64,000 nt of DNA from contig NZ_JAUSYD010000001.1 of the NCBI RefSeq assembly GCF_030816615.1, forward strand, positions 4,858,501 through 4,922,500, in the 5' to 3' direction. Source of the DNA: Streptomyces sp. B1I3 (GTDB lineage: Bacteria; Actinomycetota; Actinomycetes; Streptomycetales; Streptomycetaceae). The position numbers and the translations under genes were made by a program. Below are positions 1 to 8,457 of the stretch, piece after piece. Each line of letters starts with the position of its first letter. Position 1 is the first letter of the stretch. A model generated the notes under the pieces. The model ran no database searches and had not been told where the DNA came from. It worked only from the letters and a program-made list of their open reading frames with translations.

Positions 1-1
1 G

Positions 2-235
2 CTCAAGGGCCGTCTCGCCTGGTACATGCACCGCGGCTACCACGGCATGGCGATGCCGACCTGGAACCGCAAGATCCGGATCTTCGCCGACTGGACCCTG
101 GCGATGTTCCTGAAGCGCGAGGTCGTCTCGCTCGGCGCCATGGAGACTCCGCGCGAGGAGTTCTACGAGGCCGCCAAGCCCAGCCCCGCGCCGGTCGCCG
201 CCAAGGCCGAGGGCGAGAAGGCCAAGGCCTCCTAG
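2..235 (+). CDS. Type II NADH dehydrogenase, C-terminal fragment
   Basis: The reading frame is open from the window edge and ends at TAG 235, so only the last 77 residues are visible. The visible part has an aromatic and basic stretch (YMHRGYHGMAMPTWNRK) and a segment reading FADWTLAMFLKREVVSLG. This matches the membrane-associating C-terminal end of single-subunit NAD(P)/FAD-dependent NADH:quinone oxidoreductases of actinobacteria. Those enzymes sit on the inner face of the membrane and pass electrons from NADH to menaquinone without pumping protons. The tail ends in a low-complexity Ala/Lys/Glu stretch. The FAD and NADH domains lie outside the window, so the family call rests on the tail alone. 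Confidence 0.75.
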   Translation, partial: LKGRLAWYMHRGYHGMAMPTWNRKIRIFADWTLAMFLKREVVSLGAMETPREEFYEAAKPSPAPVAAKAEGEKAKAS

Positions 236-248
236 CACGCGCACGACA

Positions 249-292
249 CCGAAGGGACCGTCCGCCATCCGTGGTGCGGACGGTCCCTTCGG
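249..292 (+). terminator. Rho-independent-type terminator hairpin
   Basis: A perfect 17-bp inverted repeat (arms 249-265 and 276-292) with a 10-base loop lies 13 bases after the stop of the NADH dehydrogenase gene. There is no U-tract, which is usual for Streptomyces terminators. Confidence 0.85.
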
Positions 293-488
293 CGTTTCCG
301 TTGGCCGGCCGAACTGTATGGCGTATGCAGGTATTTTGCCGTTCCGTTGCACCGGCACGGGAAGGCCGCCGTACCGGGCGGCGTTGAGTCAGGTGTACCT
401 CACCGTCGCCCCGAGGTGTCGCGGCCCGGTTCGGGTGCGTATATGCGAATTTAGGCACGTTGGGAACACCACCACGGAGGTGTACGCC

Positions 489-1793
489 ATGGCAGACGCC
501 GCGTCGCGGCTGACCGCTCTCGCCGAAGAGTTGCTCGGAGAACCCCTGCCGGTTCGGATCCGGGCCTGGGACGGCAGCGAATCGGGGCCGCCGGGTGCCC
601 CCGTTCTCGTCCTGCGCCACCGCCGCGCCCTGCGCCGGCTGCTCTGGAAGCCGGGCGAGCTCGGTCTGGCCCGTGCCTGGGTGGCCGGGGAGATCGACAT
701 CGACGGCGATCTCTACGCGGCCCTGGGACATCTGGCCGCCCTCCTGTGGGAGCGCGGTGCCGACGCGAAGGACTCCGTCCACCCCGTGCGGGACCCGAAG
801 GTGCGCGCCTTCGCCCGTGGTCTCGTGCAGCTGGCCGGGCCCTGGCCGCCGCCGCCCCCGCCGGCCGAGGAGGTCCGCCGCCGTTCCGGTGCGCTGCACA
901 CCAAGCGCCGCGACAAGGAGGCGATCAGCCACCACTACGACGTGGGCAACGAGTTCTACGAACTGGTCCTCGGCCCCTCCATGGTCTACTCCTGCGCCTA
1001 CTGGCAGGACGGTGGCACGCTCGAGGACGCCCAGCGCGACAAGCTCGACCTGGTCTGCCGCAAGCTCGCGCTGAAGGAGGACGACCGCCTCCTCGACGTC
1101 GGCTGCGGCTGGGGCTCCATGGCCATCCACGCGGCCCGCGAGTACGGCGCCCGGGTCACCGGTGTCACCCTCTCCACCGAACAGGCGGCCTTCGCCCGCA
1201 AGCGCATCGCCGAGGAGGGCCTCACCGACCGGATCGAGATCCGCGTCCAGGACTACCGGGACGTCAGGGACGGTCCGTACGACGCCATCTCCTCGATCGG
1301 CATGGCCGAGCACGTCGGCTCGGTCCGCTTCCGCGAGTACGCCGACGACCTCTACGCACTCCTGAAGCCCGGTGGCCGGCTGCTGAACCACCAGATCGCC
1401 CGCCGCCCCGAGAAGGACGAGTCGGCGTACCGCATCGACGAGTTCATCGACGCGTACGTCTTCCCGGACGGGGAGCTCGCTCCCGTGGGCCGCACGGTGG
1501 CCACCCTCGAGGAGGCAGGCTTCGAGGCGCGGGACGTCGAAGCCCTCCGTGAGCACTACGCACTGACCCTGCGTCAGTGGGTGGCCAACCTGGAGCAGCA
1601 CTGGCAGGAGGCGGTCAGGGTCACCTCGCCCGGACGCGCGCGGGTCTGGCGGCTCTACATGGCCGCCTCGGCCCTCTCCTTCGAGCGCAACAAGATCGGC
1701 GTCAACCAGATCCTCGCGGTGCGTCCGCAGGAGGGCGGCCCGGCGGGTATGCCGCTGCGAGCCCGCGCCTGGACGGCGTCGGCGGCCGGCTGA
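489..1793 (+). CDS. Cyclopropane-fatty-acyl-phospholipid synthase family SAM methyltransferase
   Basis: A 434-residue protein of the CFA/mycolic acid methyltransferase family. It has an N-terminal lipid-binding region (about 1-130), then HYDVGNEFYELVLG (about 150-165) and the SAM-binding loop DVGCGWG near residues 203-209. Members methylenate unsaturated acyl chains of membrane phospholipids using S-adenosylmethionine; which chains are modified here is not visible. I chose the ATG at 489 because GGAGG lies at 476-480 with ideal spacing; the frame is open further upstream to 318, but that part carries no recognisable sequence. The gene is monocistronic between two terminator hairpins. Confidence 0.88.
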   Translation: MADAASRLTALAEELLGEPLPVRIRAWDGSESGPPGAPVLVLRHRRALRRLLWKPGELGLARAWVAGEIDIDGDLYAALGHLAALLWERGADAKDSVHPVRDPKVRAFARGLVQLAGPWPPPPPPAEEVRRRSGALHTKRRDKEAISHHYDVGNEFYELVLGPSMVYSCAYWQDGGTLEDAQRDKLDLVCRKLALKEDDRLLDVGCGWGSMAIHAAREYGARVTGVTLSTEQAAFARKRIAEEGLTDRIEIRVQDYRDVRDGPYDAISSIGMAEHVGSVRFREYADDLYALLKPGGRLLNHQIARRPEKDESAYRIDEFIDAYVFPDGELAPVGRTVATLEEAGFEARDVEALREHYALTLRQWVANLEQHWQEAVRVTSPGRARVWRLYMAASALSFERNKIGVNQILAVRPQEGGPAGMPLRARAWTASAAG

Positions 1794-1806
1794 GCCGGGA
1801 ACGCAC

Positions 1807-1841
1807 GAGGGCCGGCACCCGCGGTGCGGATGCCGGCCCTC
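1807..1841. terminator. Bidirectional terminator between convergent genes
   Basis: An 11-bp perfect inverted repeat (1807-1817 and 1831-1841) sits in the 62-base gap between the methyltransferase stop (1793) and the stop of the opposing ABC permease (1856). Confidence 0.8.
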
Positions 1842-1855
1842 AATTCGTCTGTCGT

Positions 1856-4381
1856 CTACTCCGTCTTGATCGCGGTCAGCATGTTCAGCTTCGCGCCGCT
1901 GCGGGCCGGCCACAGCGAGGCCAGCACACCCACGAGCCCTGCCAGCACCAGGAAGAGCGCGAGCCGGTCCCACGGGATGACCAGGGCGTAGCCCGGGATG
2001 GAGGAGGACAGGGCCTTCCCGATCGCCCAGCCGAGGAACGTACCGAGGGCGACACCGACCACCGCTCCGAAGAGCGAGATGACCACGGCCTCCAGCCGGA
2101 TCATGCGCTTGACCTTGCGCCGGTCCAGGCCGATCGCCCGCAGCATGCCGATCTCCTGCTGGCGTTCGAAGACGGACATGGCCAGAGTGTTGACGACCCC
2201 GAGGACCGCGATGACCAGGGCCATCGCCAGGAGCGCGTACATGATGTTCAGCGCCGTGTTCACGAATCCGCCGAACATGTCCCGGATGCCCTGGCGGTCC
2301 ATGACGCTCATCGCAGGGTTGTCGCCGAGTGCGTCGACCACGGCCTGCTCGTTGGCGTCGGTCTGGCCGCCGTCCATGGTCAGCCACACCTCACGGATGT
2401 CGGCGACGCTCTCGTGCGGGTCGACGACGTCCTCGGGGACCAGGACCGGGGAGAGGAACTCGTTGCCCTCGTAGAGGGCGCCGACCTTCAGGGTCTCCTT
2501 CTTCTCGTCCTGGAACGTCACGGGGACGGCGTCGCCGGTCTTCCAGCCGTGCGACTCCGCGGTCTTGCGGTCGACGGCGATCTCGCCGTCCTTCAGCGAG
2601 GAGAGCGAGCCGGAGACCGTCTTCAGGTCGAAGACCTTCTCGACGTCGCCCGGGGTGACTCCGGAGGCCGAGACCCCGGCCTCACCGACGGTCAGCCAGA
2701 CGGCCCGCTGGGGGGAGGCCGCGGCGACGCCGTCGGCCTTGCGCAGGGCGGTGAGGGCGGACTCGTCCAGCGAGCCCCCGCCGGCCATCGAGACCATGTA
2801 GTCGGCGCGGATGTTGTCCGTGGTCATCTTGTCCACGGCCTGGCCGAGCGTGACACCCAGCACCGAAATGCCCGTGACGAGGGTGAGCCCGATCGCCAGC
2901 GCGGAGGCGGTGGCACCGGTACGGCGCGGGTTGCGGACCGCGTTCTGCGCGGCCAGCTTGCCGGAGACCCCGAACAGCTTCCGCAGCAGCGGACGCACCA
3001 GGGCGATCACCGGACGGGAGAGCAGCGGGATCAGGACGATGACACCGATCAGGGCGAGGAAGGCCCCGCCGCCGATGGTCACCTTGCCGTCCGAGCCCTG
3101 GGTGGAACCGAAGACGACCGCCGCGGACCCGAGCAGGGTGAGCACCCCGCCGATCGAGTTGCGCAGGACGAGCGACTTGGTGGTGGCCACCGCGTGGACA
3201 CTGCTCATCGCCGCGACCGGCGGGATCTTGGCGGCGCGACGGGCCGGCAGCCAGGCGGCGCACACGGTGATCAGCACGCCGACGGCGAACGCCGAGAGGA
3301 CGGCGGTGGGGGAGACGACCAGGGGCCCGGCAGGGATCTTCCCGCCGAACATGCCCATCGCGGAGCGCAGGCCGGTGGCGAGGCCGATGCCGAGCAGCAG
3401 GCCGATCACCGAGGCGATCAGGCCGACCACACCGGCTTCGAGCAGGACTGCCCGCTTGACCTGCCGGCGGGAGGCGCCGACGGCGCGCATGAGGGCGAGT
3501 TCCTTGGTGCGCTGGGCGATGAGCATGGTGAACGTGTTGGCGATCAGGAAGACGCCGACGAAGAGCGCGATGGCCGCGAAGGCCAGCAGCATCTGGTTGA
3601 GGTTCTTGAGACCGTTCTCGGTCATCTCGGCCTCCTCGTCCGCGAGGGCCGCGCCCGTCTTGGCCTCGGCGTCCTTCGGGAGGAGGGGCTTCACCGCGTC
3701 CAGCAGCCGCTGGTCGGACGCGCCGGCCGCGGCGGTCACGGTGACGTCCTTGAACTCGCCGGGGCGCAGGTAGAGCCGCTGCGCGACCTCGGTGTCGAAG
3801 AGGACGAGGCTGCCGCCCGCGTTCACGGCGCCGTCCTCGGTGGTGAAGACACCGGAGAGGGTGTACTCCTTCACCGGCCCGTTCGTGGCGACCCGCACCG
3901 GGTCGCCCACCCGGTACCTGCCCTTGCTCGCGGTCTCCTTGTCGAGGGCGACCTGGCCGTCCCTCACCGGTCCCGTGCCCTCGGTGAACGCGTACTGCGC
4001 GTCCTCGCCGCCGGCGCCGGGGGAGAAGTTGGAGCCGGTGTTGGACCAGCCGTCGCCGATGAGCTTGCCGTCGGGGTCGGCGACGCCGGCGAATCCGGAG
4101 ACCCGTCCGGTGGCCTCGGCCACGCCGTCGAGGGCCCGGATCTTCCCGAGCGTGGCCTCGTCGATGGAAGCCGACTCCTCGTCGCCGCGCTCGGCCCAGG
4201 TGGTGACGGCCACGGCGACGTCGTCGTAGCTCTTGGCGGACTGGTTGCGGAAGGCGTGGCCGAGGGTGTCGGTGAAGACCAGCGTGCCGGAGACGAAGGC
4301 GACGCCGAGCATCACGGCGAGCACGGTCATCAGCAGCCTGGCCTTGTGCGCGAGGACGTTGCGCACGGCGGTACGGAGCAT
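1856..4381 (-). CDS. ABC transporter permease with two FtsX domains
   Basis: An 841-residue membrane protein of the MacB/LolC/FtsX exporter class. The N-terminus carries a transmembrane helix (about 17-40), followed by a large extracellular MacB_PCD-like region and a first FtsX unit with three helices (about 265-400). A second copy of the same architecture follows, with its FtsX unit near 700-841 (ALLAMALVIAVLGVVNTLAM). Both FtsX units carry the family signature of an LMRAVGASRRQV or MLRAIGLDRRKV loop. The duplicated single-chain arrangement is typical of actinobacterial permeases that pair with one ATPase, encoded 55 bases upstream on the same strand. The substrate (lipid, peptide or antibiotic) cannot be told from the sequence. 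Confidence 0.88.
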   Translation of the reverse strand: MLRTAVRNVLAHKARLLMTVLAVMLGVAFVSGTLVFTDTLGHAFRNQSAKSYDDVAVAVTTWAERGDEESASIDEATLGKIRALDGVAEATGRVSGFAGVADPDGKLIGDGWSNTGSNFSPGAGGEDAQYAFTEGTGPVRDGQVALDKETASKGRYRVGDPVRVATNGPVKEYTLSGVFTTEDGAVNAGGSLVLFDTEVAQRLYLRPGEFKDVTVTAAAGASDQRLLDAVKPLLPKDAEAKTGAALADEEAEMTENGLKNLNQMLLAFAAIALFVGVFLIANTFTMLIAQRTKELALMRAVGASRRQVKRAVLLEAGVVGLIASVIGLLLGIGLATGLRSAMGMFGGKIPAGPLVVSPTAVLSAFAVGVLITVCAAWLPARRAAKIPPVAAMSSVHAVATTKSLVLRNSIGGVLTLLGSAAVVFGSTQGSDGKVTIGGGAFLALIGVIVLIPLLSRPVIALVRPLLRKLFGVSGKLAAQNAVRNPRRTGATASALAIGLTLVTGISVLGVTLGQAVDKMTTDNIRADYMVSMAGGGSLDESALTALRKADGVAAASPQRAVWLTVGEAGVSASGVTPGDVEKVFDLKTVSGSLSSLKDGEIAVDRKTAESHGWKTGDAVPVTFQDEKKETLKVGALYEGNEFLSPVLVPEDVVDPHESVADIREVWLTMDGGQTDANEQAVVDALGDNPAMSVMDRQGIRDMFGGFVNTALNIMYALLAMALVIAVLGVVNTLAMSVFERQQEIGMLRAIGLDRRKVKRMIRLEAVVISLFGAVVGVALGTFLGWAIGKALSSSIPGYALVIPWDRLALFLVLAGLVGVLASLWPARSGAKLNMLTAIKTE

Positions 4382-4436
4382 GTCGTGTATTCCCGGGAGG
4401 AGTTCGGTAGGGGGTGGCAGGGGTGGGCAGCAGCTG

Positions 4437-5204
4437 TCAGCTGGTGCGGCCCTTCGCGTCGAACGCCTTCATCCGGTCGAGGACCCCGTCGGCGGTGGGG
4501 TGCATCATCTGGTCGACGACCGCCCCGTCGGCGAGGAAGACCACGCGGTCCGCGTAGGAGGCGGCGACCGGGTCGTGGGTCACCATCACCACGGTCTGGC
4601 CGAGTTCGCGCACCGAGTTGCGCAGGAAGCCGAGAACCTCGGCGCCCGAGCGGGAGTCCAGGTTTCCGGTCGGCTCGTCCCCGAAGATGATCTCGGGCTG
4701 GGAGGCCAGGGCGCGGGCCACGGCGACGCGCTGCTGCTGTCCGCCGGAGAGCTCGGTGGGCCGGTGCTTGAGCCGGTCGGACAGACCGACCATGTCGATG
4801 ACCTTCTGCAGCCACGCGGCGTCCGGCTTACGGCCCGCGATGTCCATCGGCAGGGTGATGTTCTCCAGCGCGGACAGTGTCGGCAGGAGGTTGAACGCCT
4901 GGAAGATGAAGCCGATCTTGTCCCGGCGCAGCTGGGTGAGCTGCTTGTCCTTCAGTGTGCCGAGCTCGGTGTCGCCGATGCGTACGGAGCCGCTGCTGAA
5001 GCTGTCGAGGCCGGCCACGCAGTGCATCAGGGTGGACTTGCCGGAGCCCGACGGCCCCATGATCGCGGTGAACTCACCCTGCGGGAAGTCCACGGTCACC
5101 CGGTCCAGGGCGACCACCTGGGTCTCACCCTGTCCGTAGACCTTCGACAGCTCCGTGGCGCGGGCGGCGACCGCGGTGGTGCGGTGAACGGCGGTGGTGG
5201 TCAC
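4437..5204 (-). CDS. ABC transporter ATP-binding protein (MacB/LolD type)
   Basis: A 255-residue nucleotide-binding subunit. Walker A is GPSGSGKS (residues 50-57), the signature is LSGGQQQR, and Walker B is IIFGDEPTG with the conserved Glu. The start is GTG 5204, which has AGGAG about 8 bases upstream; an upstream extension of the frame to 5357 has unrelated, low-complexity composition and was excluded. It is the first gene of a two-gene operon with the FtsX permease downstream and presumably powers it from the cytoplasm. The C-terminal part (about 215-255) is a short tail beyond the ATPase core. Confidence 0.9.
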   Translation of the reverse strand: MTTTAVHRTTAVAARATELSKVYGQGETQVVALDRVTVDFPQGEFTAIMGPSGSGKSTLMHCVAGLDSFSSGSVRIGDTELGTLKDKQLTQLRRDKIGFIFQAFNLLPTLSALENITLPMDIAGRKPDAAWLQKVIDMVGLSDRLKHRPTELSGGQQQRVAVARALASQPEIIFGDEPTGNLDSRSGAEVLGFLRNSVRELGQTVVMVTHDPVAASYADRVVFLADGAVVDQMMHPTADGVLDRMKAFDAKGRTS

Positions 5205-5378
5205 AGGGGTGCTCCTGGTTCGGGGTGATGCGGGACTGCTCGGGGACCCCTCCATCCTCGCCGCCGCGTTCCGCCCGGTCGTCAGTCCCCGTACCCGTTC
5301 CGGGGGCCCTCTTGAGTCGCACCGGCAGGGCCCCGGAGTACGCCTCGGGTATGACACCGACCCTGAGAGCGTCCCTCC

Positions 5379-6410
5379 TCAGCGGGGCGGAGCGGTCGAA
5401 CCGCGGGGCACCAGCCGGGCCGCGGCGTCCTCGAATCCGGCCGGGTTCGAGGACACCGGGCCCTCCGCCACCCGCTCCAGCAGGGTGCGGGCGGCATGGG
5501 TGCCGTACGCCGGGATGTCGCGGCTCAGCGCGGTCAGCGGCGGGCGGACGACCCGGGACAGCTGGGAGTCGTCCCAGGCGACGAGCGAGAGGTCGGCGGG
5601 CACGTCCAGCCCCATCTCCTGGGCGACCGAGAGCCCGGCGACGGCCATGATGTCGTTGTCGTAGATGACGGCGGTGGGCCGGTCGGCGGAGCTGATCAGC
5701 CGCCGTGTGGCGTGCGCGCCCTCCTCGCCGGAGTAGTCGGTGTGCACCACCACCGGTTCGTGCAGACCCAGTTCGGCGCTGATCTCACGCTGGGCGCGGT
5801 CGCGCAGCTGGGTGTGGATCAGATCGGGCAGTCCGGCGACCCGGGCGACGGAGCGGTGGCCGAGGGCGGCCAGGTACGTCAGGGTGTCCCGCAGTGCCGC
5901 CGAGTCGTCCGACCACACGGGGGTGAGGGGGCCGGCGGCCGAGGGGTGGCCGATCACCACGGCGGGCAGGCCCAGCTCGGCGACGCCCTCGACGCGCGGG
6001 TCGGGGGAGCGCACATCGGCGAGGAACACCCCGTCCACCCGGCCCTCGCCCCACCAGCGGCGGTACATCTCCAGCTCCTGCGCCGGGTCGGTGACGACCT
6101 GCAGGAGGAGGGCGTAGCCCCGGGTGGACAGCTCGGTCTCGATGCCACTGATCAGTTCCATGAAGAACGGCTCGACGCCGAGCATCCTGGCCGGCCGGGA
6201 CAGTGCCAGTCCCACCGTGTCGGCCCGGGCGCGGGTGAGGGCGCGGGCCGCGCTGTTGGGCCGCCAGCCGATCTCCTGGGCGATGGCCTTGATGGACGCG
6301 CGGGTCGCGGAGGAGACGCCGGGGCGGTCGTTGAGCGCGTAGGAGACCGCCACCTTGGAGACCCCGGCGCGGCGCGCGATGTCGGCGATCGTGGGGCGGT
6401 TCTTGGACAT
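5379..6410 (-). CDS. LacI-family transcriptional repressor of the oligosaccharide operon
   Basis: A 343-residue LacI/GalR protein. The helix-turn-helix lies at residues 7-29 (TIADIARRAGVSKVAVSYAL), followed by the hinge-helix region and a periplasmic-binding-protein-like sensor domain (about 62-335). The start is ATG 6410 with GAGG just upstream; an in-frame ATG and GTG further out are possible. It is divergently transcribed from the binding protein/permease/mannosidase operon, with two CG-centred palindromes in the shared 222-base gap. By analogy with CebR it should repress the operon until an imported sugar binds. The effector is unknown; a beta-mannoside is the best guess from the neighbouring hydrolase. 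Confidence 0.88.
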   Translation of the reverse strand: MSKNRPTIADIARRAGVSKVAVSYALNDRPGVSSATRASIKAIAQEIGWRPNSAARALTRARADTVGLALSRPARMLGVEPFFMELISGIETELSTRGYALLLQVVTDPAQELEMYRRWWGEGRVDGVFLADVRSPDPRVEGVAELGLPAVVIGHPSAAGPLTPVWSDDSAALRDTLTYLAALGHRSVARVAGLPDLIHTQLRDRAQREISAELGLHEPVVVHTDYSGEEGAHATRRLISSADRPTAVIYDNDIMAVAGLSVAQEMGLDVPADLSLVAWDDSQLSRVVRPPLTALSRDIPAYGTHAARTLLERVAEGPVSSNPAGFEDAAARLVPRGSTAPPR

Positions 6411-6422
6411 GCGACCTCGCTT

Positions 6423-6430
6423 AACCGGTT
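6423..6430. promoter_or_regulatory. Palindrome, possible LacI-family operator at the repressor gene
   Basis: AACCGGTT is a perfect CG-centred palindrome 13 bases upstream of the repressor start codon. CG-centred palindromes are typical LacI/GalR targets, so it may serve autoregulation. It is short and could be chance. Confidence 0.35.
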
Positions 6431-6522
6431 CCTTTTCGCGGGTCATCCTAGCCGGACGCCTGTGGCCTACGTCTCCCTGGATCCGGACCGGACCTCCCGG
6501 GAGAGCGTTGAACAAACTCCTT

Positions 6523-6536
6523 TGGGAGCGCTCCCG
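6523..6536. promoter_or_regulatory. CebR-box-like operator
   Basis: TGGGAGCGCTCCCG differs at one end base from TGGGAGCGCTCCCA, the palindrome recognised by the cellobiose repressor CebR in Streptomyces and Thermobifida (established knowledge). It ends 5 bases upstream of the -35 hexamer of the transport operon. Either the adjacent LacI protein or CebR itself could bind it. Confidence 0.65.
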
Positions 6537-6541
6537 CTCTC

Positions 6542-6570
6542 TTGACACGGCTACGGGGTCCCCATACCTT
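6542..6570 (+). promoter_or_regulatory. Promoter of the sugar-uptake operon
   Basis: TTGACA (6542-6547), a 17-base spacer and TACCTT (6565-6570) form a near-consensus vegetative promoter. It lies 62 bases upstream of the binding-protein start and directly beside the CebR-like palindrome. Confidence 0.7.
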
Positions 6571-6632
6571 CACGGCACTTACCCGGTTCAGTAACTCCGC
6601 TCGGCAGGGACGGCGGGGGAAGAGGAGGGGCT

Positions 6633-8366
6633 ATGGGTACGCGTACCCGGGTGCGGATCACCGTCGCGCTCACCGTGTTCGGACTCGCCGCGACCGCGTG
6701 CACGGGCGGCGGTTCGTCGGCGGGAGGCCCCACCGGGCCGAGCGGCAGGGGGAGCTCACTGCCGCGCAACGAGACGCTCTACACGACCGGGACCCAGTGG
6801 GGGCCTCCGGCCAACTACAACCCGCTGCGCAACTGGGACCACGCGACCGGCACCAAGGGCCTGGTCTACGAGACGCTCTTCCACTTCGACCCGGACGAGG
6901 GCGAGCTGAAGCCCTGGCTGGCGGAGTCGGGCAGCTGGACCGACGGCAGGACGTACGACGTGAAGCTGCGCCCGGGCATCACCTGGGCGGACGGCAAACC
7001 CCTGACCGCCCAGGACGTCGCGTACTCCTACGGCATCGGCAAGATCGAGGCCTCCGCCTTCCACTCTCTGTGGAGCTGGCTCTCGGACGCGAAGGCGGTG
7101 GACGCGACGACCGTCCGCTTCACCTTCAAGGAGGCCCGCTACCAGGAGTGGGACTACACCCTCTTCGGTCAGCCGATCGTGCCGGAGCACATCTGGAAGG
7201 CGCGCACCGAGGAGGACATCCTCAACGGCGTCAACGACAAGCCGGTCGGCACGGGGGCGTACAAGCTCAGGAGCAAGAGCCAGGACCGGGTCGTCTGGGA
7301 GCGGCGTGAGGACTGGTGGGGCACGAAGACGCTCGGCATGACGCCCGCGCCCCGCTACATCGTGGACGTCTCCAACCCGAGCAACGAAGTGGTCATCGGC
7401 CAGCTCGGCCAGGGCCAGCTGGACCTCAGCAACAACTTCCTGCCCGGAGCCTCCTCCCTGATCAAGAGCAAGAAGGTCGTGTCCTACTACGACGAGGCGC
7501 CGTACATGCTCTCGGCCAACACCGCCTGGCTGGTGCCCAACACCACGAAGAAACCGATGGACGACGCCGCCTTCCGCAGGGCGCTGGCGGCCTCCGTCGA
7601 CACCGGGAAGATCGTCAAGGGCGTCTACGGCGACCTGGTGAAGCCGGCCTCCCCGACGGGCCTGCTGCCCCAGTGGGAGCAGTTCGACGACAAGGCCCTG
7701 ATCGCCGAGAAGGGCTTTCGCCACGACGTCGCCGCGGCCAGGAAGGAACTCGCGGACGCCGGTTACCGGGACAGGAACGGCGACGGCCTCGTCGAGAACA
7801 AGGACGGCTCCACCCTCGCCCTGAAGCTGGCCGTGCCGTCGGGCTGGACGGACTGGATGGAAGCGGCCAAGGTCGTCGCCGAGGGCGCCAAGGCGGCGGG
7901 CATCAAGGTCACCACGGAGTTCCCCGACCAGAACGCCCTCAACGAGCAGCGCGGCAAGGGCGACTTCGACCTCGTCGTCAACAACGAACGCCAGCTGTCC
8001 AACACCCCCTGGACGTACTACGAGTACATGTTCCAGATGCCGGTGCAGAAGCAGCAGAACACGGTGAACTTCGGTCGGTACGAGAACGAGGAGGCCTGGA
8101 AGCTGGTCCAGGAGCTCGGCGGGGTCAAGACGGACGACACCGCAGGCATGAAATCCGTGATCTCCCGGATCCAGGACATCCAGCTCACCGAGATGCCGAT
8201 CATCCCGCTCTGGTACAACGGCCTGTGGTCGCAGTCCACCACCGGGACCTGGAAGAACTGGCCGTCGGACGCCGCCGGAGCCCCCAGGAGCGCGCCGGCC
8301 CTGTGGCGCAACTGGCTGGAGATGGGCGGCTTCGAGACGCTCACGCAGCTGAAGCCCGCGAAGTGA
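6633..8366 (+). CDS. Family 5 extracellular solute-binding lipoprotein
   Basis: A 577-residue SBP_bac_5 (oligopeptide/dipeptide/nickel type) binding protein. It begins with a basic n-region and a hydrophobic core, and Cys23 follows ATA. That is an acceptable though not ideal lipobox, since Leu lies at -5 rather than -3. The mature protein shows family landmarks: an early DPDEGELKPWLAES segment, LRPGITWADGKPLTAQDVAYSY (about 110-130), and a C-terminal IIPLWYNGLWSQ region. GGAGGGG precedes ATG 6633. Although the family is named for peptides, some members bind oligosaccharides. The downstream mannosidase and upstream LacI regulator point to a beta-linked sugar ligand here. Confidence 0.88.
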   Translation: MGTRTRVRITVALTVFGLAATACTGGGSSAGGPTGPSGRGSSLPRNETLYTTGTQWGPPANYNPLRNWDHATGTKGLVYETLFHFDPDEGELKPWLAESGSWTDGRTYDVKLRPGITWADGKPLTAQDVAYSYGIGKIEASAFHSLWSWLSDAKAVDATTVRFTFKEARYQEWDYTLFGQPIVPEHIWKARTEEDILNGVNDKPVGTGAYKLRSKSQDRVVWERREDWWGTKTLGMTPAPRYIVDVSNPSNEVVIGQLGQGQLDLSNNFLPGASSLIKSKKVVSYYDEAPYMLSANTAWLVPNTTKKPMDDAAFRRALAASVDTGKIVKGVYGDLVKPASPTGLLPQWEQFDDKALIAEKGFRHDVAAARKELADAGYRDRNGDGLVENKDGSTLALKLAVPSGWTDWMEAAKVVAEGAKAAGIKVTTEFPDQNALNEQRGKGDFDLVVNNERQLSNTPWTYYEYMFQMPVQKQQNTVNFGRYENEEAWKLVQELGGVKTDDTAGMKSVISRIQDIQLTEMPIIPLWYNGLWSQSTTGTWKNWPSDAAGAPRSAPALWRNWLEMGGFETLTQLKPAK

Positions 8367-8457
8367 CACGGCAGTTCTGACTCCATGACCGCCCCGTCGT
8401 GCGCGCTTCGACCTGACCGGTGCGCGCGCGGCGGGGCTCTCCACCAGGGGAGCTCCC

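Noticed and set aside
318..488. Upstream start for the CFA-type methyltransferase
   Set aside because: The extra 57 residues lack family similarity and no ribosome site precedes them, while a strong GGAGG precedes ATG 489.
1577..4690. Long plus-strand frame over the FtsX permease
   Set aside because: It is the antisense shadow of the permease; its translation is rich in Gly, Asp, Glu and His without any domain, and codon bias fits the minus strand.
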